A DNA stretch of 64,000 nucleotides from Sindora glabra (GCA_020226215.1 CM035228.1:66871989-66935988); one strand, 5' to 3'; shown: positions 48,757-61,240, counted from the stretch's first letter. Numbers and translations: made by a program. Notes: generated from the sequence alone by a model not told the origin.

Positions 48757-51724
48757 CCTAAGGAAAAACTTAATGAGTCTTCTCCTATCAATTTTGACTC
48801 TAAAATATCAACATCATATCATCATATTACCATTTATATAATATTAAAACCAAACCATATAACACCACAACTTAGTATGCACTTATGATAGCATATACTA
48901 CCACATTCTTCATTTTTTATAGGAAAACTCAAAAGAGCAAAGGATAGTTGCCACTCACCTTAAATCCTTGATTCTTTAACCTTTCAAATACCTCTAAGAG
49001 TAGAAACTTTATTAAAATAAACTAAGTTTTAGAAATTTTCAAGAGAATATTTCCATAAACTTGAAAGAAATGGGAGGAAAAACCTATCTTTCCTTGTAAA
49101 AATTTAATGGAACTACTTAAGGAAACTTTTTGAAATTTATTAGAGTTGAAAAATAGTAGTAGAAAACCTTATGATTTTGGTTAGATAGAAGCAAAAAAAA
49201 TTATGCAAAAATAGGCTAAAAGGCTTTTATTTAAAACTTAATTCTAAAGCTTTCTTCATAAGTTTCCTTTTATTATCTTTTATGAAAATTTATTGATAAT
49301 TATAGCACATGAGGTATGGCTAATCAAGGCTAGAAATTAGAAGATAATTTCTCATAATTCATTAAAATTTAGCTAAATATAATGCCTAGATACAACCATT
49401 AATAATTGCCTATAGTTTTCCACTTATACTTTATTGCCATTAGTTTCTTGCACAATTTTGGGCTTTATTTGTGTCTTATTTTTTTTTAACTTTTAAAATC
49501 AGATTTAGGTCTAAAAAAATTAAGCCACATTAACCTAAATAAGCCAAGATTGTTTATTTGAAATTTGAGCTTAATCTTTAAGTTTTTAGGCTACTTGAAC
49601 TCCTAGTTTTCTATTAGGCCTTTATATAATTTTTTTAAAATTTAATGTTAGGTTTTTAATTATATTTTGACCTATATGCAACTCCAAATTATCTTACGAT
49701 TTACCTAAACTTCATTTGATTACTTTATCAGGTTTCTATTCAAAAATTCCTTGTTAAATTTTTTCTTAGAACTTCCTTACTCTATTTTTGGCTATTATAT
49801 ATATTTAACACTCACCCATCATCCATAATGGTTCAATATCATTATTGAAAGCTTTGAAGCTACATGATTGTTAAAAAGAAGCTGATTAGCATGCTACATG
49901 ATATGGATCCATTTGGTAATCTTTTGGGCATAGGCATAAGAAGATTCGTGCATTTAAGCTTTACCTTATACACTTAAAGGCCTTGACAATTAGCAATCAA
50001 GCACCAAGCACTCCAAGTTAAAGGTCTTGGATATATATTTAAAATATTTCATTATGTGTTCCTCAAAGTTGAAAAATAAGGGAACGATTCCAACTTGATG
50101 GATGATACCATAAAACCATGAAGAATGAATTAGTATTATACAACAAACTTACTATCCTTTTTAGTGGGCACAAACTGTAAAACTCATATTAGTAATAACC
50201 AAACAATGCTATTGTAAAGTAAATATAACTAATGGTTTGAACCACTATTGGATGGAGTAATCTCTTTTACTATCATAGGTCTTCAAACTACCTTCTAATG
50301 AGAAGCTAATTAATTCCTTAATCATTCCAAGACCAACCAACCATTATCATTGTGAGTGAGAGAATAAAGATAACATTAAGCAGATACTTTGAAAGGGTAA
50401 AAAAGAAAGATGAAAAAGTAGAAGAATCAAAGGAATTTGAGTAAGAAGGAACCATAAATACTCATGAAGGCAAAGGATTATCAAGAAGGCAAACTTTTAA
50501 AGAAGGTAAATTTCAAAAATCATGGAAAGCAAACTATAAGATTTTTGAACAAATATAAAGGCAACCATAAAAATCAAATGAAATAGAAAAAAAATCGATA
50601 CCTACATCAATATGGAATTAGGATGAATAGAATAAGAGAAGAATGACATCTTTAAATGATATTAAAGTAAGAACATAAGAAAATTAAGAAAGCTCTAAAA
50701 ACTTAGAGGTTAGCACATTACCAAGAACCTCTTAAGAATCTCAAATAAGTACTAAGAAGATAAGTATATAGATTTCAACAATTGTCACAATGATATGACG
50801 GTTACAATAAAATACGAACAATGACTATGAGGAGGACTATAAATGTTTTTTTCTAATCTAATAGTTAAGAAAGAAGCTCAACATCAATAATCTTAATGAT
50901 AAGTCATATTAATTGAACTCAGGGATTTGTGTTGATACAAAGATATGACATGCTAAAAAATTCAAAAGGATCTTTAAAGTGATAATGCTAAAAACTTATA
51001 ACAGATCAGATAGGCAATACTTTTTCTTAAATATTTAGGGTTTCCTTCCAAATCAAAGGCATAGATTACTTCATCAATATAAGGAAATGATTAAATATCA
51101 TAATAATTATAGTAAAAGCTAAAATTGCACCAAACAGATACTAGAAAAGAATAAAGTTGAAAAGTTTGAGAATTTTAAGCTTGAAGGAAACATGAAAATA
51201 TGAGATGAGCAAAGGCATATCAACTTTTAATCAAAACCTTCAAGAAAAAGCTAAAAACCAAAGATAAAGAGGATATTACATGGATGTTTAAATGAATAAA
51301 AACTTAATATTGATAAAAAAAAGCTTTGAACAACGCCATGATGAATAAAATAAGAGACTTATGGTTCAAAATCTGTTATTACAATTGATTAGGTCTTCAC
51401 ATGTGGTTACACTCCATAAATATATACATTGTTTAACATAAGGTATGGTCATAAACACTAATAATCCTTTCATAATTTGATTGCCAATCCATAGCTTCAT
51501 AATCACTTGCTTGATAGTGAACATAAATAACATTCATCCATTAGTTCATAAGTGTCAGATATTATCTTTAACACATAAATTTTTTTATCTTAAGCAATAT
51601 TCATGCAATTGCTTTCATTGAATCTTCCTTTAGAGCAAGGAAGGGCAAGGATAAATAGAAAACTCAAAAGAATAAGCACAAGTTCAAAATCAAGCTTAAC
51701 TTGCTTTTTCAGCATTCAAACCTT
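48757..51724. other. Repeat-like DNA continuing from 41,530, no gene seen
   Basis: No coding domain recognised. GAAGGCAAA-type strings recur at 50,466-50,535. By position this is host DNA or the body of the larger element bracketed by direct repeats A and B. Confidence 0.35.
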
Positions 51725-51990
51725 AGCTGTCAGAATAACTTCTTTAATATGAAAAGAGCCATGACTTTAGAACTAAGCTAGAATGGTTTCTTTATCATCA
51801 GAGAGTCAAGAACTCAAAATTTAGACTTGAGTAACTTTTTTATCATTTGTGAGCCAAAAGCTCAAGATTTAGTCTCGAGTAGCATCTTTTTCATTAATGA
51901 GCTAAGAACTTAAGTCTTAGCCTGAATAGCTTCTTTAACATGTAATCTTAGCCTGAATGGCCTTCTTAATACTAAGTTATAATCACCATA
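51725..51990. repeat. Minisatellite, 38-48 bp units, about 5 copies
   Basis: The marker GAACT-AA-TTTAG-CTTGA followed by TAGC-TCTTTATCAT and GAG-C-AA recurs at about 51,770, 51,810, 51,858, 51,906 and 51,944, with an earlier degenerate copy near 51,725. The array ends about 170 bp before a purine tract and LTR-like start. Tandem repeats between coding DNA and the 3' LTR are a known habit of Tat/Ogre elements. Confidence 0.75.
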
Positions 51991-52148
51991 AATCTTCAAC
52001 ATAAGATAATTAATGCTTGAACTATTAAAATTTTTATAAGTTAATCAGTTTAGGTATTCACCAGCGTATAACGCTATTCAACATTCTTTCAATATATAAG
52101 TATGTTGTCTTAAACAACATCAATTATTCTTATCATAATCCTTCTAAA

Positions 52149-52161
52149 GTGAGGGGGTAAG
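52149..52161 (+). other. Polypurine-tract-like sequence
   Basis: GTGAGGGGGTAAG sits directly before TGACAAT of direct repeat B, the expected arrangement of a purine tract before a 3' LTR. Direct repeat A is not preceded by such a G-run. Confidence 0.5.
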
Positions 52162-52645
52162 TGACAATAATTAAAATGTTTAATTGACTAAGACTAGTCA
52201 ATTTGGCCTTATGCAGGTGCGAATAAGCATAATTTCACTCCTTATATCCTTTTGGGTTGGTCAAAGCCAACTTATAGGCTTATCCTCTAACTAAAATCAT
52301 GGTTAATATTCACCATTAGCCACATAAAGGACTTATAATGGCTAATAAGGCTCATTATGCCTCATTAATGCTCATAACTCCCTATTATTATGTCATAGTA
52401 TGGCTAATATCTAATAGCTTGCAATTAGTAGTAATGATCGCTCATCATCTCTAATATAACTTACATTTGTCTAGTTCTATATTAGCCAAGGTATGCTCAT
52501 GTAAACTATCTAGTGAAACCTAATTATTATTTTGCTAAGTAAGTTTTAGCTTAGACATTAGAGTGTGCATGGTGGACTATCTTGTTGTTACTTTATGTAG
52601 TTACCTTAGCTAACTAGCTATCTTTTTTAGCCGACTAACAAATTC
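52162..52645 (+). repeat. Direct repeat B, LTR-like (partner at 34,944)
   Basis: Starts TGACAATAATTAAAATG and aligns with 34,944-35,445 in the same orientation. After about 52,645 the two copies no longer align, which suggests a later insertion or deletion in one of them. This may be the left part of the U3 of an LTR ending near 55,270. Confidence 0.65.
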
Positions 52646-54800
52646 AAGAGTTATTAAATTCATTTTAACCTAATTAAATATTGATATGCATCATAAATCC
52701 TAAAATTAAAAACTAATCTTAATAGAACTAGTATTATTAGTAAGTTTAAATCAAACCCAAAAAATTAGTGATCAATAATGGTTGCAAAATTTAAATAAAA
52801 AGGTAAGCTTGTATAAAATTGCTAAACTAAATAAAAAATCAAAAAAATAAAATGAATGAAAAGATACAATGATAAAAATATTAGCTCAAATGATATTTTA
52901 ACCCTTAATTTATTAATTTATCCCAAACATTAATTGAATTATTCCTAATTTGACTATTTAACTGAGGATTACCCTTAAGTTAATAGTAACCTGTAAAAAT
53001 TGCTTTGATGCCTTATAATAACCCCGATTTACTCCTTATTATCGATCAACTCAAGATAAATGCCTAAATTAGTCCCTTATAATTGATTTTAGTTCAAGTT
53101 ACGTACCTAAATCTAATTAGTAATAGCACTATGTATTTGGAATATAGTTAAGATTGAATTAACAACTTTACATTCAAAAAATTGTTAGATTCCTTCCCTA
53201 TTTATCTTAGATTTTGAATAATTTTACATACAAAAAAACAAGCATACTGAATTGATACTTGTAACAATTGATTCTAATAGTTTTACACATGAAAATTAAC
53301 CGTAATCAATTGATTATTTATGGAATGTGATAAACAATTAACTAATAGATCCACATTAGACAATCATTTATGCAATCATAATCAGTAAAAAATAAAAAAA
53401 TAAAAGATAATCAAATCAAGAGTAAATTCAAAAAAATAAGATATCAATATCTAAGCAAATTGAGGTAGAAACCCATTGAACTAAATATAGAAATCATGTA
53501 TCTTCAATAGGAAACTAAAGACATGAAAAAAATAAGTTATTAACTTCTACCTTTAGAGGCACAATATGATCTAGTAACTAAGTGAATGAGGGTTTTCTCC
53601 CGTTAGAATGTTTTTGAGCTACCTTTCAAGGTTTTGATGTTTTAGACCTTGCACAATTTTGAGACTCAAAGCTGAACTTATGACTTAAAATGCCAAATAA
53701 TTTTTACCTAGTCTAATCTTATAACTCCACTTGCAAGCAAATTTCACCATTGAAATGATAATTTCACTAAACTTTACTTATGAAATTTATTGTGTTAGAC
53801 TTTAACTAACTTGTAGCTCATGATACCAAAAAATGGTTTAAAGTTCTAGAAACACCCTAAAAACTATAACTAAGTGAAGGATTTTACCAATAGAGCATGA
53901 TTTTTGCATCAACTTCTTATCTAGATTGAAACTACTAAATACTAAAACTAGGTTTTGTTGTTTCATAACATTTGTAAAGATTTGTCCAAGACTTCTAGTG
54001 ATGTAAAAATTAACTTGATTGAAAATCTAAAACTTTGGATATAATTAAAAACCTAAAATAATATCATAGTCTTGTATTAGTTGAATAAATCAATTATATT
54101 CCAAAATCAAGATTAATCATAAAACAAGATATTATTGACTCAATTAAACATATGTACACCTTAATAACCTAGATATAGAAGAAAATAAATATAAAAATAT
54201 TGTTTACATCAACTACATTAACATGGTAGTGAATAAATTGATTGAATGTATTTGACGAACCAAACATATTATACATATATTTTTTTACTAATTTATCAAT
54301 TTTTATTAAACAATTTTATTTATATAATACTCAACTATTATATTTATGCCTAGTAGTGTTTAAATCGTGTTATGTATGGTTTTTTCTTCAAATATTACTA
54401 AATATGTATAGATAGATAGTAAATAAACTTCTATTTTTTTCCTTTAATCTTATCAATCAAAGGGTTAGTAATGTGCTGAGATTGCTAATAAAGGTCTACT
54501 TTATATAAAGAAAGGTTGTTTAACAAGTGGAACAACTAGTATTGAAAGGGATTCAAACTCATGACAAAAAAGAATTGTAATAATCTTATCTGTATTCCTA
54601 CAATTAGTTAAATCAATCCATATTAGAAATAATGGAATCATTTTGTAGAAAGATAATTATAATCTTATACTAGAATAATATAATTTTGTAAAAAAGATAT
54701 ATGATAATGCAAAGTTATTACATTTTTAGGCTTAAACTAGTCAAATTAGGTTCATAATATAATAAAATATGTATGTGAGAAAAGTTAATAAATGCTCAGA
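52646..54800. other. AT-rich DNA, no gene seen
   Basis: Many TTTTGG/AACTTATGA-type strings but no recognisable domain. It may be a different repeat inserted into the LTR-like region that starts at 52,162. Confidence 0.35.
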
Positions 54801-55270
54801 TAAACTTGGACTACCTAGCTAAGATACCAAGCTTAAACTAACTAGATCCCAATAGCCCACAGAGTCACATATTTGGTTAGTTCAGAAGGCCTATATTCCT
54901 CATTTTATAGTCAATTGAATACAACTTGCCTATTAGATAAGGGTGACTAAGCTACATCACAGGCAGCTATAACAATAGAAAAGTGGTTACCTAGCTAGCC
55001 ATAGGTACTATCCAAAAAGATTAAATTACTTTTAGTACTTTGATGATAAGACCATTGTGACCCAGGTGATTCAAGACCTATAAAAGTTTGCCTTTACACC
55101 AAGTATGCTTTAACTTCATTTCTTCATTACTTTGATTATATATTTTTATTCTCTCTATTGACTTTTGCATCAGAAGGCTAAAATAAAGCCTAACTACTTT
55201 GTTATTAGCTTTGCATAGGTGTCTCAATTTTGTTCATGGTGTCTTCTATCTTCTACCATTGATTTTCATT
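54800..55270 (+). promoter_or_regulatory. Candidate LTR promoter and U5 of the Tat-type element
   Basis: A GC-richer stretch with ACCTATAAAAGTTTG at 55,077 (TATA-like), a C/T-rich leader and then TTGACTTTTGCATCAGAAGG near 55,158 and TTTGCATAGGTG near 55,211. This resembles the GCATCGGAG...TTTGCAGGT ending of plant Tat LTRs and lies about 1 kb upstream of gag-like sequence. The exact LTR edges and the primer-binding site were not found. Confidence 0.45.
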
Positions 55271-56242
55271 AATCTAGTAAAAAAAATTTATGAATTAATG
55301 CTATCTATGTTCGAAGTCATGAAAGTTATTGCTTTTTCTACTTGCAATCTCCATTTTTTTAAAGTATGTCCCTTTTTAGCTTTATCTATTTCATTTCATC
55401 GATTATTTGTAAAATTTATAATTTTTTGATGAATTTCATTGAATACTTTACTTTTATTTTAATCAATCTCATCAAAATCGACCTACTACTTATTTAAGTA
55501 AGAAGATCATGTAAATAGCTCTATTTCTTGGTAAATTTCATATAAAATTCTAATTTTAGTGATCATTATTACGAAAACATGCATATTTCTTAAAATTTTA
55601 TCTAAAAATAGAAGATATCAGTAAAATGAAACATACTTGTCAGAAATCATGCATAATTATCCTTTGCTAGCTACTATGTAGTCTATATTCATATTAATGG
55701 ATTTATTATAAGCACATTTATGTTTATAATTCAAAGCTTTGGTAATAATTGATATTATGATCTTTTTTAGGCTCACAAATGAGATTTTTCCATTTTATTT
55801 TTTACTATATTATTTTATTTTCATAGACATCTTTACGAAAGGATAAAATGGTTAATTCTAAGTTTTTCTTTGCTAAAAACATTTCCTTTTCTTGTATAGC
55901 CATTTCTTGAATTCTTCTGTAACATTTAACTATGAGTTATCACACTCCTCTTTCTTTTAGTTGATTTAAAGTTGGTTCCGCTCATCGAGCTTAAACTTTA
56001 TATGTTCATTAATAAGAAAATTACATTTTACCTCCTTATTAAATTTTTAACCATTATGAAGATAATAAGAATATTAACCATAAGATTAAGTGGGATATCC
56101 TAATTAATAAAAATGTATATTTATGATAGAAATTGAATTGCTTAAGAGAAAAAAAACCTAAACAAAGATAAATAACTAACATCATTTCTTTCAAAGGTTG
56201 GAATAAAAGCATTTACATAGACAAGTTGAGCAATAAGAGTGT
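55271..56242 (+). other. Probable leader of the Tat-type element
   Basis: AT-rich, no domain recognised. It lies between the candidate U5 and the gag-like region. Confidence 0.35.
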
Positions 56243-56361
56243 GAACATATAGAATGCAAACACTTAGAATGGAAACATGCAAAATATGAATGCTTAAAGT
56301 GGAAGCATGTTAAGTGCAAATGCCTAAAGTAAGAACGTAATGAGCATGTATGCTAACATGA
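56243..56361 (+). repeat. 30-bp tandem repeat, four copies
   Basis: GAACATATAGAATGCAAACA and variants start at 56,243, 56,272, 56,302 and 56,333. A period near 30 would be 10 codons if translated. It lies just before the gag-like region of the Tat-type element. Confidence 0.65.
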
Positions 56362-57200
56362 CTGAAGAGGTCATGGATCTTATTCCAAGCATTGATAAGA
56401 TATTAAAGAAATATCATATGAACATCATAAGCATGATTACTATGAACACAATCACTAAGAATGAGGTTATCATAATTATCAGGATTATGATCATGAGTGT
56501 GATAGCAGTAGTTATGGATCTTAATCTAAACATCAGTTTAATGAAGAAGAAAGAACAAGAGAGAATTAGGTCAACCACCATCATAAATGAATTCATAATA
56601 ACCAACAAGAGCATACTAACCCTAATTAGGGAGAATCTCACCCATTTATCCCTATAATCATGTAAGTGCCTGTACCCTTCAATTTTAAAATTTGAACTAA
56701 TTTAGAAGCATAAGATGGGTTATCTAATCCTTAAGAACATCTGGAAGCATTTAGGGATGCAATCATGTGTAGAATACTTTCAACTAAATTAAAGAAGGTT
56801 GCTCTCAAATAGTTCATGACTTTAAAACCAAGTTATATCAATAACATTCGAGAGTTAGCAGATCAATTTTTAGCATACTTTGCAACTTTCAAAACATATA
56901 AGAAGACAAGTGCTTTTCTAATGATCTTAAGTAAGGAATGAATAAGCCTTTAAAATATTTTCTTAAGAGGTTTAACCAAGTGGCTCTAGAAATCAATGGC
57001 CTGAAAGAAGAGGTTGCCATCCATTCTATTATGGTTAGTCTCAAGTATGAAGACTTCTCAAAATCACTTACCAAAAAACCTTTAAATGGTCTAGCTAACC
57101 TTGTAGACTAATCTGTTAAAGTTATCAATGAGGAAGAATTGGAAAACTAGAAATTCAACAAGAGACAAGAATAGAGTTGAGTAAAGCAATAATGATAAAA
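56362..57200 (+). pseudogene. Tat-type gag remnant
   Basis: The capsid-like block runs from about 56,760: LKKVALK, YINNIRELADQFLAYFATFK, TYKKTSAFLMILSKE, with stops, to SLTKKPLNGLANLVD near 57,060 in a shifted frame. This order is that of plant Tat gag proteins. The preceding part (56,400-56,560) is rich in His, Tyr and Asp in one frame; the 105-codon frame at 56,340-56,657 is a different, Ile/Met-rich reading of it and probably a shadow. Confidence 0.65.
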
Positions 57201-57779
57201 TGCAGCAACAAAATTAACTCAAAACACATCTTTCACAAAATCATAACTATAATTCTTTAAGTTTACACCCTTAAACACCACTTTTAAAAAGATTCTTGTT
57301 GATTTTTAAACCCTAGATCTCCTTAAACAAAAACTAAGAAAAGTACCATCTAGAAACTTAAAGCAAGGGTAAATATCTTTTGCAAATACTACTAAGTCTA
57401 GACTTATGACACTAAGGGTTGTATAACCTTTTGTAATGAATTAAAGAAGCTCATAAGAGAAGGATTTTTAAAACATTATCTAGGATCGACCAAGGATAAC
57501 CTAGAAAACCTTTTACTTAAAGGTCATATTAAACTTTAGGTTAGTGGAACAATAGAAAACATGATAGATTTGAATTTCTTTCTAAGTTCATGCCTTATAA
57601 GCAAACTAACAAAGGAAAACAAATAGATAATGGTTAGGAACTCTTAAAGCTTGTAGATGTTATAGTTAGGAGATTTGCAAGAGGAGGCACCTAAGCAAAT
57701 TTGAAAAAGAAGACATATACGGTCAATTATGGTTGTAGAAAATAAAAAATCAAAATTAAAACATCTAAATGCTGACCCT

Positions 57780-58270
57780 ATTGTCATTTCTTTCTCTAAT
57801 GAAGATTACCCCCTAAGTTTGACTAAGATCATAACAACACCATGGTTATCATAACCACAATCTAGAATTTCATTATAAAAAGAATTCTAGTAGACTAAGG
57901 AAGCTTGATTAGTATAATGTATCTAAATACCTTCAAGAAACTCCAACTCTCTATCAACCTTTTATTTCTATATCAAGGAAACTTGATTAGTTTTTTTGGA
58001 AAGCAAGTACTAATTGAAGGGTTTATTAAATTAATCTTAACAATGAAACTCTTTTAAGAATTGCTAATATTGATGTAGTGTTCCTAGTTGTAAATGCACC
58101 AAATACATCATATAATATTATACTAGGGAGAACTTTGTGAAACATGCCAAAAGCCATAGTCTCCATTTCTCATCTCTTAATGAAATTTTCGATCGATTAG
58201 GGCATTGGATAGGTAAGAATAGATCAAGTGGTCACTAGACGATGTTACATGAACAGCTTAAGCAAAAAAG
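57780..58270 (+). pseudogene. Tat-type protease region remnant
   Basis: Near 57,891 the frame reads V-D-stop-G-S, where relatives have V-D-N-G-S-S; the catalytic Asp codon is 57,894-57,896 and a TAA follows it. Downstream VVNAPNTSYNIILGRT and AIVSISHLLMKFSIDQG match the conserved part that follows the protease in Tat polyproteins. Confidence 0.7.
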
Positions 58271-58599
58271 AGCCCTCGAGAATAAGATAATCATGATAAT
58301 GAAATTTAGAGGAAAAAAAGGAGGTTAACTTGGATTATAGATTAATAATTGCAAAATCTCTTCATCCCAAAAAGAAAAGAAAAGAAAAGAAAAACCCAGA
58401 TTGGGGTCTAATATTAAAGAAATTAAAATGCTTGGCATACAAGATAACTGATAATTAGGATTGAAAAAACCTATTTGCTAACTTTAGAGAAATACTAATT
58501 AAAATGCTAAAAGACAATATAGGAGTATTCACTTAATCGTAGCAGATATGCCCATGATAGACCCGGAAGTAGCATGTCATAAATTAGTTATTAACTTAT

Positions 58600-59345
58600 C
58601 TATCAAGCCTATTTAACAAAAGAAAAGAAATCATAGGCTAAGTAGAATTGTAGCCATCAAAATGGAAGTTAACAAGCTTTTGAATGTAGGTTTCATTTAA
58701 GAAGTCCATCATACAACCTAGCTCTTTAGTGTAGTAATGGTTAAAAAGGCCAATAATTCCTTCAGAATATGTATGAATTTCATTGACCTTAATAAAGCTT
58801 GCCTCAAATACTCCTACCTACTACTGAATATAAATCATCTAGTCAATAAAAATTTTAAATTTTTCATCCTTAGCTTTTTAGATGCCTTTTCTAGATACAA
58901 TCAAATCTTAATATGGCTATGAGATTAAGAGAAGATAACATTGATAATAGAAGAAGAGGTTTACTATTATAAAGTGATGCCATTCAGTTTAAAGAATGCA
59001 GGAGCAACATATTAGAGAATGATGAATAGAGTATTCAAAGACCAAATTGGAAAAAAATTAGAAGTTTATGTGGATGATATGCTTATTAAATCTAGAAGTT
59101 TGGAAGATTATCTAGAACACCTATAAGAAGCCTTTATATTTATAAAGGTTTACAATATCAAGCCTAATCCTACTAAATGTTTCTTTGATGTTACTGCTAG
59201 CAAATTTCTAGGGTTCATGCTTATTAAGAAAGTAATAGAAGCTAATCCTATAAAATGTTAATTTATCCTAAATATGAAGAGGCCTTCTACCCTCAAAGAG
59301 GTATAAAAACTAAATGGTCATATTGCAACACTTATAAAGTTTTTA
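58600..59345 (+). pseudogene. Tat-type reverse transcriptase remnant
   Basis: Good similarity from MEVNKLLNVGFI through VKKANNSFRICMNFIDLNKA, LSFLDAFSRYNQI, KVMPFSLKNAGATY, KFLGFMLIKKVIEANPIKC to a thumb-like LNGHIATLIKF. The YVDD catalytic box is intact at 59,067-59,078, unlike in the other two elements here, but stops at about 58,921, 59,012 and 59,126 truncate the protein. Confidence 0.85.
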
Positions 59346-59990
59346 CCATAATAAAAAAATGAATTTACCTTTTATGTTTTTGATATGTTATAAAAATATA
59401 TATCAATAGAAATGCTTTGTTTACATATGTTTCTTCTTATTTATGGATTCCTTCTATATTCCTTTCTTTATATGCTTTATATGAATAAGTTTATTCAATA
59501 AAACTAATTGTCCATAAAGTCAATTGAAAAATGTTTACCTTTCTACAAGAATTTAAAGGGCTTAAGGGAGTTCAAATAGGACCAAACACGTTATAAGGCC
59601 TTTAGAAATTTCAAAACTTTTTCTTACATCTTTGTCTATGCTTTTAACGCTAGACTTAGGAAAATCACTCCACCTTTATTTAGTAATAACTAAAGAACTA
59701 GTAAGTGTAGTATTAATCAAATAAGTGAAATTCAAGCAAAAAATAAATTTATTTTATAAGCAAAGTGCTTCATGGAGTAGAGCTCAAGTATAAGAAGATA
59801 AAAAAACTTATTTTTACCCTAATTACCACTTCAAGAAGGCAAAAAGTTTATTTTCAATCCTATTAAATTATGGTAAAGATTGACTAACCTATAAAGCAAA
59901 TTTTACACAAGCTAAACATAACCAATTGGCTAGTATTATGGTCTATGGAATTAATAGAATACGATAGCAAATTTTATAGCTGAAATGATA
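59346..59990 (+). other. Degraded connection region between RT and RNase H
   Basis: AT-rich sequence with isolated Tat-like pieces (KGLKGVQI, KIDLFYKQSASWS-like readings) but no continuous frame. An insertion near 59,345-59,520 of very AT-rich DNA is likely. Confidence 0.4.
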
Positions 59991-59999
59991 AAATAGAAA

Positions 60000-60479
60000 G
60001 ACATTGCTGAAAGGGGAGATTAACCTTTAACATAAACTGATAGCTTATCAAATAAAAATGGTAATGGTGCAAGAGTCATCTTAGAAGGGCATGATGAAGT
60101 AATAATAGAATATGCTCTCAAATTTAATTTTAAAGCTACCAATAATCAAGCAAAATATGACGTCTTGATTATAGGTTTCAAGTTTGCAAAAAAGATAGAT
60201 GAAAAATCAATCATAACAAATAATGATTCCTAATTTATGGTTGATTAGGTAAATGGCACATATGAAACTAAAGTTCTTTACTTGATTCAATATACTAAAA
60301 AAGCCAAAGAAGTTATAGCAAATTTCAAAAGTATAAAACTATAATAGATCTCTAAAAAAAAGAATGATCAAGTAGATGCACTTTCTAAATTGGCTATCAT
60401 AAAGGCAATGGTGAACAAATAATCAATTCTTATAGAAAACATACTTAAACTTATAATCAAGGAGACTAAGACTATGTGT
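60000..60479 (+). pseudogene. Tat-type RNase H remnant
   Basis: NKNGNGARVILEGHDEVIIE, FKATNNQAKYDVLIIGFKFA, VNGTYETKVLYLIQYTKKAK and KKNDQVDALSKLAIIKAM match the second (plant-type) RNase H of Tat elements, including the D-A-L-S-K-L signature. The motif D-S-Q is D-S-stop here (TAA at about 60,232). It ends at the gap. Confidence 0.8.
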
Positions 60480-60579
60480 NNNNNNNNNNNNNNNNNNNNN
60501 NNNNNNNNNNNNNNNNNNNNNNNNNNNNNNNNNNNNNNNNNNNNNNNNNNNNNNNNNNNNNNNNNNNNNNNNNNNNNNN
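60480..60579. other. Assembly gap, exactly 100 N
   Basis: A round 100-N block is the convention for a gap of unknown size. Sequence changes from a Tat retroelement to an LRR gene fragment across it. The open frames that run through it are artefacts. Confidence 0.95.
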
Positions 60580-61240
60580 TCAAGCTGGCTCGGGTGTTGG
60601 ATACTGGGGAAGGTGTGCTGTTCGGCTGCATGTCGACCAAATTACAGGCATTGATTCATCTCAGGTACCTGAGACTAGATTCTTATAAAGGACATATAAT
60701 CAAAGTTATTCCAGATTCTATATGCAGCCTCTGAAATTTAGAAACGCTGGATCCGGGGTCTCCTTACTATAAGAGGCGTGTTGTTTTCTCCAGTGGAAAG
60801 TGGAAACTCAGAAGATTAAGGGATCTTCATACAGCTTCGTGCTTGATTTTAAGTGAATTCTCAAGATCTGATACGAGGATTATGTGGATTTTACAAACTC
60901 TCTCTAATGTTACTCTTAACAAAGGAGCTACATCTAGCAAATCTTATAAACCTCCGAATTTTAAAACTACATATCTCGTTATGCTTTTGACCTAAATTGC
61001 TTTCCTGGTTGGTTTCCACAACTGCAGGTGTTTCAGATGAGACAGTTGGGAGTCCAAAAGCATTAGCTGATGGTGTAATGCTTTATCTTTAACGTTTGGT
61101 CCTCAGAGAACGCAAACGCTTGGTTCCTCTTCCAAATGAACTATAGTCCTTGACTGCCTTGAGACAAGTAGGAGTTTTGTAGTCCTCCAAAGAATTGAAT
61201 GTCATGCTTCAAAATTTAGAGATGAAGGATAGGTTGAGTT
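60580..61240 (+). pseudogene. NBS-LRR resistance-gene fragment, 3' LRR part
   Basis: After the gap the frame reads LARVLDTGEGV, LIHLRYLRLD and VIPDSICSL then a TGA where relatives have Trp, then NLETLD, LRRLRDLHTA and ILQTLSNVTL. This is the leucine-rich repeat layout of CC-type NBS-LRR immune receptors. A later frame from about 61,103 (RERKRLVPLPNEL, stop, SLTALRQVGVL, stop, SSKELNVMLQNLEMKD) looks like the C-terminal end. Stops at 60,732, about 60,991, 61,144 and later show a pseudogene. The N-terminal CC and NB-ARC parts are in or beyond the gap, or lost. Base composition is richer in G and C than the flanks. Confidence 0.8.

Larger units (their letters stand above)
54800..60479 (+). mobile_element. 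Decayed Tat-type Ty3/gypsy element, cut by assembly gap
   Basis: Gag, protease, reverse transcriptase and RNase H remnants occur in order on the plus strand and all resemble the plant Tat/Ogre branch: motifs VKKANNSFRICMNFIDLNKA, EVYVDDMLIKS and IEYALKFNFKATNNQAKYD. The sequence stops at the N-gap before any integrase or 3' LTR. Dozens of stops make it inactive. The left edge is approximate. Confidence 0.8.

Noticed and set aside
56340..56657. 105-codon Ile/Met-rich plus-strand frame as a membrane protein
   Set aside because: It lies in the gag region of the Tat element; another frame there reads His/Tyr/Asp-rich gag-like sequence, and the composition reflects ATC/ATT-rich DNA.
60368..60734. 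Open frames spanning the N block
   Set aside because: They are produced by reading through unknown bases.
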